This document shows positions 56,963 through 64,000 of a stretch of DNA of 64,000 nucleotides, in pieces. Every line of letters begins with the position of its first letter. Within the stretch, counting starts at the first letter, position 1. Below the pieces are notes generated by a model. It was given only the letters and a program-made list of their open reading frames with translations. It did no database searches and was not told the origin of the DNA. The translations under genes and the position numbers were made by a program. The stretch comes from Rutpela maculata. Its lineage: Eukaryota > Arthropoda > Insecta > Coleoptera > Cerambycidae. The stretch is from the NCBI GenBank assembly GCA_936432065.2, contig OW386293.2:104305795-104369794 (forward strand), given 5' to 3'.

Positions 56963-57720
56963 TTAAGCAGCCTTGTCCGTGACATGACAGTTGGAGCACA
57001 TGGTTGAGCAGCACAATCCTATTTTTACACACCCGCATGGTTTTCCGCTGCCCATCCTGCAGTTGCAAGATATAAGTTGTGGAACGGAAGACGGAGCTGG
57101 TGCCTCAGGTGTAAAAATGGTGTAAAAATGGTGAAAGAACGGTGTCAGTTTTCTTCCAACCCCATTGTGTCGGATCAAGGTTTATTTCTCTCCATAACTG
57201 AATTTGATGAAAAAGCCTATAAGAATGCTGATGAGAAGCGGCAGACGTTGGCGGTAGTCTCGATAATAGTACAGCGTGAAAGAACGGTGTCAGTTTTCTT
57301 CCAACCCCATTGTGTCGGATCAAGGTTTATTTCTCTCCATAACTGAATTTGATGAAAAACCCTATAAGCATGCTGATGAGAAGCGGCAGACGTTGGCGGT
57401 AGTCTCGATAATAGTACAGCGTTATTTGATTTCCCAACCAATTTATTGAATGTGAGAAATCTATATCTAAAGATTTCTCTTTCTTTGGAGCTTTATATAA
57501 CGCCATCGTGAAACGCTCTCCAGCAGTTGCGACTTCTTCTTTTGTTGATTGAGGGTTGTTAAATATAGGCACAATGTCATCCAAATCTCTTCTGTTAATA
57601 AGTATAGTTACAGTTTGTGCTTTTCCTTTACCGAACAAAGCAGAAGTAGTGTCGCAACCACTAAATGCACGTGCAAACAGCACAGTTTTCTTACAGTTTC
57701 TCAAGGCATCCGAACTAACA
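56963..57720 (-). pseudogene. Unnamed repeated protein, C-terminal part
   Basis: From 57704: LFARAFSGCDTTSALFGKGK, then AGERFTMALYKAPKKEKSL; next LPPTSAASHQHAYRVFHQIQ and LDPTQWGWKKTD; finally a cysteine-rich end CNCRMGSGKPCGCVKIGLCC at 56963-57060. From memory GCDTTS...GKGK, LPPT...QHSYR and a Cys cluster are the C-terminal landmarks of the same family whose N-terminus is at 45-46 kb. A 145-bp tandem duplication and frameshifts break it. Confidence 0.6.
57131..57420 (+). repeat. 145-bp tandem duplication
   Basis: GTGAAAGAACGGTGTCAG starts at 57131 and again at 57276, with near-identical sequence through to CGATAATAGTACAGC. The period is not a multiple of three, so the duplicated protein segment (LPPTSAASHQH...) shifts frame at each join. 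Confidence 0.9.
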
Positions 57721-58176
57721 CGAAATACGCACCGAGTCTAACAACGGTATTTCACAACTAAATATTCGACTCGTACTAGTATGCGCAAATTGCTGAGGTT
57801 TCCATCTCTGTTGATGCTTTCCTCAATGTATAATGTTGTAAATTCTTCTTTGCTCAGGGCTGGCTGTTTACATGCGTTGTTGTGGTTTTTTTAATGTTTC
57901 GTTTATGTTATTAGGTTAGTGTGTATTGGTTTAATTATGTATGGTTGGTTCACAGTGTAGTTTGTTTTTGTTATTTTGGCTCTTTTATTTATTTAAATTG
58001 TTTTGTATTTATTTGTTTGTTTGTTTGTTTTTTGTTTTATGGCTCTTTTGTTTCTGATCTTCATGGTAGTGATTTTTTTTACCTTTTTTCGATTTTTTTT
58101 TGTTGTTTTTTTTTATCTTTTTCTGTTTTTTTTTTTGTATTTTTTGTATTTTTTCAACTCGAGTTTTACAATAGAT

Positions 58177-59166
58177 TTAAGGGGTGTAGATGAAGTTAAT
58201 GGAGGGGAATCTAGGAGCTTGTCCGAATTTGGGAACGAGGGAGTTGGTTAGTGTGGGGTTGGTGGATTTTAGGAGTGTTTCGGCAAAATTGGGAATTAGT
58301 CTTAATAAAATAAATAAATCGAGTTTGGGAGTTCCTGTAAAGTCGTGTAATGTCTGTATGGGGGTGTATGTGGGGAGGAATGCAGCGACTCTAAGGATTT
58401 TATTTTGTATTACTTGTAGTGTTTTTTGTTGAGTAGGGGTTATTAGAGGGTACCATACTGGTGAGGCGTAGGTTAGGATGGGCCTTATATATACTTTGTA
58501 AAGGAGGGTGGCGATGTGCATAGGAGAGGTTTTAATTAGTGGATAGAGTTGTCTAAAGCGCGCCCAGCATTTACATGTTATGTTATTGATTTGTTTATGA
58601 AATTTAAATTTACGGTTCATGTTTATTCCTAGGTAATCTATATCTTCCGACCAATCCATGCTATGATTGTTTATTATTATTTTAGGTGAGGTGGTGTTTA
58701 GTATTTTTCTAGAAAAGCAGATGCTTTGTGTTTTGGTGGGGTTTACTTTTAAGCCCCAATTTTGGTAAAAGGTGGTTGTGATGTCAGTTTGCGTTTGGAG
58801 TAATCTAGCGGCTATGTCGGGGTTTTTAGATGTAGTTAATATTGCCGTGTCGTCGGCATATAGGCAGAGGGTGGTTCTGTGATCTAGAGGTCGTAGTATG
58901 TCGTTGATGTATAAGTTAAATAGTACTGGATCAAGGGATGACCCTTGGGGGATGCCGGACAGGATAGGGGATGTTGGAGAGCACTCCCGATTGACTGCGA
59001 CTCTGAATGAGCGGTTTGACATATATGACTGTATTAATTTAATAATGCGAGTCGGGATGCCCGCGATATGGAGTTTGTAAAGCAGTCCAGGGTGCCAGAC
59101 TTTGTCGAATGCCTTTTCGAGGTCTAGGGCGACTAAATATTCGAGCGTCGAGAATGGACAATTCAT
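58177..59166 (-). pseudogene. LINE-J, Jockey-like RT, 5'-truncated
   Basis: A single 329-codon frame: DLEKAFDKVWH (residues 15-25, motif A), GIPQGSSLDPVLFNLYIND (71-89, motif B), YADD (103-106, motif C), VNPTKTQSICFSRK and the tail IRPILTYASPVWYP. There is no RNase H. The frame is intact from motif A to the stop but the endonuclease and RT fingers are absent. It lies inside the long-TIR element; the T-rich 57950-58170 (A-rich on the coding strand) is its probable 3' end. Confidence 0.85.
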
Positions 59167-59845
59167 ACATGTGCCCCTTCCTCACATTCCCCAAACCGGA
59201 ATCTGTCGAGCAGCTTCGACAGAATCCGAAGGTGAAACATAACAGTGCCGTGACGTTTTCAAAGAATTTGGGCGAAAAGAAATAATAAATATTAAAATTA
59301 TGATAAAAGCGAGAAAATTAAACAAAAATAATAAAAAAAAAGAAAAGTAGAAGATGAATCTTGTAGAGGAGAATCCGCTCTATAAGTTTCATTATAACCA
59401 TTTTTGACGTCAAAGTAACCGTTCGAAGATATTCGCTGTGAAAAATCGCGTACCTCCGATTTTTAGCCGAGCGCTCCAAACTACCCCCTACTATGAACGT
59501 CGATAGCGAGGAGTACGCAAATCGACCATAGAACTATTTTTGTGTGGAATTTAATGACGAATATTTTTGTTCCTATACCTTTTTCGTGGGAATGACGGAT
59601 TCGAAGGAAAATGAGAATAATCGTAACTAACTCCTGTCTAGGGGTGCTTCTTCCCCCCAAAAGGGTGTTTCCATCAAAGGGTAAGGTGGGAACTTTTCAA
59701 TCCTTACTTCTACCCCTACCCATTCAAAACTCAAGCAAGCTATGAACTATGCATGGCCCAAATATAATTTGTATATGATTTTTTTCTTCTATTCGCTATT
59801 TTTTTGTCTAATTTGCGTGGACTACTACATTTTCGAATTCGGCAG

Positions 59846-60689
59846 GTTACTTTACATACCATGACTTCAGTTTTTTGTATATTCACGGGTTGTGTTTATT
59901 TGTCCATATTTCGAGGGTCTGCTTTCGGACTATAAGGCATTAAAATACACTTGGCGGATTATTATGTTTGACACACACATACACACTTGACATTTTGATC
60001 TCACATCAGTAAATTACAGGTTTCGATGGAGATTCTATCTCATAATTTTTGATAAATTGTCGATAATGGTGTAATAATTTGTTTTGTCTACATTAATACA
60101 CCTTATTAACAAACGGCTGCCCGCAATGCTACGGTAATAGTAGGATTAAAAATAATTAGTAGGTACAGTTAGGGTCACTTTGCATGCGATGACTTTTTCT
60201 AATAAAGGATTTCCTAGTGACTTGTAATCGTGGGCGGGTAATATTTTGATAATTTTTGCGACGATTATTATGTTCATATTTATGGTAGGTAAATCACGAA
60301 TCTTCATAATAACATTACTGATATTTTTAAGCTATTATCTATCTTGAGAAAACGTATCTCTGTTACAGGTGAAATATTAACTTTTGTTCAGTTATAAATC
60401 CAAGTAAATATTTTATGATATATGAACACTATGAACAGTTATAAGGCCATTGATTTTTATAATTCGCCTTCGTAGAGTAGCCTATAACTTTCTTATGCAA
60501 TTTATTTGGCAGGATCTATCGTGGAGTCAAATTAGAACTAAAAAAATCGAAATATGAATTGTCTGGCATTTAAAAATAATATCTTTTATTTCTGCTTAAA
60601 CGTTTATTGAAAAACACAGTTTTGGGTGTTTAACAGATAATTTGATCTATACTGAGAAGCGGATGTAAAGATAAAGGAACTGATATATA
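59846..60689. other. Gap, no gene seen
   Basis: AT-rich. AAGGCATTAAAATACAC and GCGGATTATTATG near 59936 match 50579. Nothing else recognised. Confidence 0.35.
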
Positions 60690-60950
60690 GCTAATCATGT
60701 AACTCGAAGATAGAAAAATATTAGTGAAAAATTCGAAACAAGAGAGGGAAAAACAGTATAACGCAAAAATCCATAAAAATAAACTAATTATAAACGGTGA
60801 GTTTTATAGCGTAAAAAATTTACTATGTGGTGAAAACCAGATATCAAGCGATACTGATGCACAAGTACTGTCAACAAGTGTAGACAGAAATACAAGAAGT
60901 GCCCCAACTACACCTATTTACACATAAAAAGTAGGAGAAAAGATCGCATT
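60690..60950 (+). pseudogene. Possible LINE ORF1-type fragment
   Basis: A 67-codon frame (60724-60927) preceded by in-frame EDRKILVKN-like sequence reads QYNAKIHKNKLIINGEFYSV and then a Ser/Thr-rich end RSAPTTPIY. The K-x-n-KLIINGxxYSV pattern resembles the C-terminal domain of an L1-type ORF1 (nucleic-acid chaperone) from insect LINEs. Catalytic parts are not present and a stop follows; the assignment is tentative. Confidence 0.35.
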
Positions 60951-61143
60951 CCAGGAAAACTGTGATGAAATATGTAACGATGAAAGAAGAGGAAGGACTC
61001 TGAGAAGCAACATTCAAAACTCAAGCAACAAATTTACAGATAAGAAAAGACCAAATATAACCCTTTGGAGACTGAAAACGTTTGTGTCAGATTTTCCAGT
61101 AATTAGAAAGAATTTTTATTTTACCATTTTTGATCCACGTTAA

Positions 61144-61730
61144 TAAGTTTATTTATTTATTTACGTATAAATACATTTACGTTAATGTGGTGATATTAAT
61201 CCTGATAATTTAACTTAACAACTAAAAAGAATATTAAAAGAAAAAGCGAAATACAAAGATAAGATTAAATCTAAGTAGTAAAATAATAAACAATTACTTC
61301 AGTAACGCACGTTTGGCATGTTTTTTAAATCCATCAAGAGATTTACTAAATAAATTAAGTGCAGTACAAAATTTATTGACTGTTGAGTTTATTCTATTCA
61401 CCGGCCTGAACATTGCGTAAGTTGTTCGAGAATAAGATACGGATAGAATGGATATATTTCTAGTGTTAGAGATGGTACATTAAAATGCATAGACCCCAAG
61501 CAATCAGAAGAACTGATGTAGTTATTGATAACTTTGAAGGCGAAACAAAGATCGTAATATTGACGCCTGCTGTGTAAAGAAATAATTGCCAAATATGATT
61601 TTGCTTCCTCGCAGGTTAAGAATATACCCCTCGTGCTTAGTTTATAGCACATAAATTGCACAAATCTGTTTTGTACAGATTCAAGTCTATTGATATACAG
61701 ATTCGACGACTCCGCAGTACCATTCCATTT
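61144..61730 (-). pseudogene. LINE-K, C-terminal tail and 3' end
   Basis: Minus-strand 61661-61398 encodes FVQFMCYKLSTRGIF, SLHSRRQYYDLCFAFKVINN and FNVPSLT, the conserved end of CR1/Jockey-type ORF2. A 3' untranslated part reaches (TTTA)n at 61149-61162. The RT palm is missing. Confidence 0.7.
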
Positions 61731-62167
61731 TTAAATAATAATAAACGTTCATCGAAAGACATGTATAATATTCTATGTTCTGATATAACTGAAACATCTT
61801 CCAGACACATTTTCATTCAGTAAGGGATTTTATTTAAAATACGATAGTATGATATACATAACCTCTCAATGCATACTGGGTGCTTTCCATCAATTAACTA
61901 ATAATCACATTACATTCTCTTGTCAATAGGAAGATTCTAACACTCTATCACTTTCGAATACCTCCCACTCATCTACCATATTTTTCAATCATTGAAAGGT
62001 GTGTAGCGCTCCCTACCGTAGAACTGTTATTTGCAATACCCAGACAGAGAGCAAGTTACTGCATTTGTAATATAATACTTGCAATATGATATTTGTAATA
62101 GAGTATTTATTAATACCACTAAAGGAAGATAGTGGTAAAAGCTGTGGTGATAATGATAATACTAAAT
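61731..62167. other. Gap, no gene seen
   Basis: AT-rich; no domain or repeat recognised. Confidence 0.3.
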
Positions 62168-62347
62168 CTATACCAGATTGGTCAGTGGATATTGTGATTT
62201 ATTATTACATTCAGTAGACGAGTTATTCAATTTAATTTTTTTCGGGGCACTATGTTCATTGTTCTCTCTGTAGGGACCGCTTTCACGGAGATGACGTGAT
62301 AAAGACCTTTTTAAGAAATAATTTTTCTGACACTGAGAACACTGCAT
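62168..62347 (-). pseudogene. C2HC-type zinc-finger unit 2, degenerate
   Basis: From ATG at 62345-62347: MQCSQCQKNYFLKRSLSRHL and RESGPY, then a basic stretch and NNSSTE, stop at 62168-62170. C-x2-C-x12-H matches a zinc finger, but the fourth ligand, Cys in unit 1, is Gly here. It lies 171 bp (57 codons) downstream of unit 1 in the same frame, separated by a single TAG. It may be a decayed exon of a transcription factor or a repeat-borne finger. Confidence 0.45.
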
Positions 62348-62356
62348 TGTAGGACA

Positions 62357-62518
62357 CTACATACCGGATGGACTAGATTGATTTTGAGATTCAGTAGATG
62401 AATTATTTAATTTGATCCTTTTCGGAACACTATGTTCACTATAGGGGCAGCTTTCACGAAGATGATGTAATAAAGTACTTCTTGGAGAATAATTTTTCTG
62501 GCACTTAGGACACTGCAT
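62357..62518 (-). CDS. C2HC-type zinc-finger unit 1 (exon-like)
   Basis: From ATG at 62516-62518: MQCPKCQKNYSPRSTLLHHL, RESCPYSEHSVPKRIKLNNS, stop at 62357-62359, 53 residues. Cys3, Cys6, His19 and Cys24 form a complete C2HC finger followed by a basic nuclear-targeting-like patch. The form CxxC...Y...L..HLRxxC is what insect lola-type alternative 3' exons encode. That comparison is from memory and the link is inference. The frame continues open upstream for about 12 codons, so an exon starting before the ATG is possible. Confidence 0.5.
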   Translation of the reverse strand: MQCPKCQKNYSPRSTLLHHLRESCPYSEHSVPKRIKLNNSSTESQNQSSPSGM

Positions 62519-62696
62519 TGTATATGATTCGATAAGAAATAACCGTATGAGAAGTCAGAGCTTGTACTGTTAACAATTGCTGCTAATGCAGTAGCTCGAT
62601 GCAATCTGTATTTATATATATCATAAACATTACGTCATTCAGAATCAAGGTCATAAAATCTATTTTAAATACTTATCATCAGCAGTCAGCAATATC

Positions 62697-63750
62697 GAAA
62701 GGTGAATGAACTTCCGCCCATTGCTCTTGTAATATGATATATGCAATCATTGGAATTTATTAATGAGTGCAAAGGTGAATGAACTTCGGGTCATTGATCT
62801 TGTAATATAATACTTGTATATTCATCAGTTATGCTCCCCGTGGGATTTATATCTGTTTATTAGTTCATAAGTTATCATTATTATACTTATTTATATATAG
62901 TTGTATTTATACACTTTTGTCAAATATTATCATTATATTTATATACCTTTGTATGCATCTTATGGCAAATAAATAAATATTATTATTATTATTATTAATG
63001 AAAGCAATGGTGAACGAATTTCCTGTCATATCTTCTATAATACGACACTTGCGCAATATGATATATGCAATCATTGGCATTTGTTTTCACGATTGTAGCT
63101 AATCACGTGACTATATCATTACGACATTCATATTCAAGGTCATAAAATCTATATGAAAGGCTTTTAGTAAGTGTGGAATTATTTTAAATGTAAATACTTA
63201 TCGTCAGAAATATCTGAAAGGTGAATGAACTTCCGGCCATTCCTCTTGTAATATGATATCTGTATATCCATCAGATTTTATTACTGGTGTGAAGGTCGAT
63301 GAACTTCCTGTTATTGCTTTTGTCATATGATATTTGTATATTCATCAGAATTTTTTAATAAGGGCGAAGGTCAATGAACTTCCAGCCATTGCTCTTTTAA
63401 TACGACACGTGTGTTATAATATATGCAATAATCAGCAACTATTAATAAAGATAAAGGTGAATGAACTTCTGGTTATTTGTATATTCATCAGATTTTATTA
63501 ATGCGGTCAAAGGTCAATGAACTTCTTGTTATTGCTTTTGTAATTTGATATTTGTATATTCATCAGTATTTATTAATGGGGTCAAAGGTCAATGAACTTC
63601 CTGTTATTGCTTTTGTAATATGATATATGTAATCATTGGAATTTATTAATGGGGTCAATGAATTTCCTTTTATTGCTTTTTTAATATAATATTTGTATAT
63701 TCATCAGTATTTTATGAATGGGGTCAAAGGTCAATGAACTTCCTGTCATT
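62697..63750 (+). repeat. Minisatellite, units of about 75 bp
   Basis: AAAGGTSAATGAACTTC recurs at 62697, 62770, about 63217, 63292, 63367, 63453, 63508, 63583 and 63725. Units carry CATTGCTCTTGTAATATGATAT, ATTCATCAG or CAATCATTGG, and TATTAATGGGG. Two alternating sub-types (with ATTCATCAG or with CAATCATTGG) are mixed. The later units are more alike, suggesting recent expansion at that end. A LINE tail interrupts it at 62848. Confidence 0.85.
62848..62997 (+). mobile_element. Short LINE 3'-end insertion
   Basis: About 150 bp ending GGCAAATAAATAAATATT(ATT)n break the minisatellite. The form (5'-truncated AT-rich 3' untranslated part with a short repeat tail) is that of a very short LINE insertion. 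No coding part is left. Confidence 0.55.
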
Positions 63751-64000
63751 CTAATATCGGTGGATCGGATCGGTACGGCGGCTGTGCAGTGCGGTGTCAT
63801 AGAAACTGCATTTGCTCTCTACTAATGTAGTTTTATATATGGGTTCTGAGAAAACGAGTGCAAGAAAGAAAGAGGATTAGTAAAAGAAAGACGGATACTT
63901 CCACTACAATGCGCACGTGGTGGGAAGTGATAGATACCGATGCCCTGCGTTGATAAAAGTATAAGATTTCACGAAGTGTGGAACGCGCTGAAGCAGTATA
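63751..64000. other. GC-richer unassigned end of window
   Basis: 63766-63800 (GGTGGATCGGATCGGTACGG and following) is GC- and CpG-rich compared with the rest of the window, and a purine-rich stretch follows. It could be the edge of a gene or promoter beyond the window, but I see no coding frame. Confidence 0.3.

Larger units (their letters stand above)
56295..59845. mobile_element. Long-TIR element carrying gene pieces and a LINE
   Basis: About 500 bp at 56295-56790 are the diverged complement of 59345-59845 (for example CGACGTTCATAGTAGGGGGTAG at 56604 against its inverse near 59478, and the TCGCTGTGAAAAATCGCG block). The 2.55-kb interior holds the C-terminal part of the unnamed repeated protein (56963-57720), a T-rich tract and LINE-J. 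No transposase was found. Confidence 0.75.

Noticed and set aside
57921..58251. Phe-rich frames of 80-90 codons
   Set aside because: They come from a T-rich tract at the probable 3' end of LINE-J.

Overview
The window is non-coding-dense, AT-rich eukaryotic DNA, almost certainly from an insect. Evidence for this is the mix of elements: Jockey/CR1-like and R1/I-like non-LTR retrotransposons (LINEs), mariner-type transposase relics with CAGGGTG termini, a hAT element, a gypsy/errantivirus-like LTR element with an env-type gene, a tRNA-derived SINE, a THAP-domain exon and C2HC zinc-finger exons. I cannot name the species or order. I see no intact single-copy host gene. What is here is a graveyard of nested transposable elements with a few gene-like remnants.

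Layout. 1-3.4 kb: mariner transposase tail, a CAGGGTG-type MITE split by a 1.55-kb element with CCCAAGTAAC termini, and a 282-bp relative of that element. 3.6-9.1 kb: 1.1-kb inverted arms flanking an element of the ACTTCCAC family, itself split by 2.1 kb that holds two exon-like segments. 9.1-15.2 kb: mostly unassigned, with a transposase C-terminus and pieces of an unnamed repeated invertebrate protein. 15.3-22.7 kb: one long-terminal-inverted-repeat element packed with at least six other elements, up to four levels deep. 23.6-30.2 kb: four LINE pieces, nearly all on the minus strand. 30.2-32.6 kb: a 2,434-bp near-perfect palindrome inserted in a LINE, with a 3-bp target duplication that the LINE reading frame confirms. 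32.6-33.6 kb: the rest of that LINE, carrying a tRNA-like SINE. 34.0-37.7 kb: an LTR element keeping only LTRs, leader and a broken env-type gene, with a LINE inside its membrane anchor.

37.9-45 kb: LINE pieces split by the best full-length ACTTCCAC element, a foldback repeat, a THAP pseudogene with a recognisable 79-nt intron, and a second copy of the long-TIR element end. 45.0-47.8 kb: a palindromic composite carrying two opposed copies of the N-terminal part of the unnamed protein, then a mariner transposase relic. 47.9-56.2 kb: LINEs, including a 5'-truncated R1/I-like copy with an uninterrupted reverse transcriptase-RNase H reading frame and a 33-bp target duplication, inserted in an older LINE. 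56.3-59.8 kb: a long-TIR element that contains the C-terminal part of the same unnamed protein and another LINE. 60-64 kb: LINE fragments, two tandem zinc-finger units and a roughly 75-bp minisatellite.

The genes do not form a pathway. The interest lies in the insertion order, the large palindromes and foldback structures, and the dispersed pieces of one unnamed protein family.
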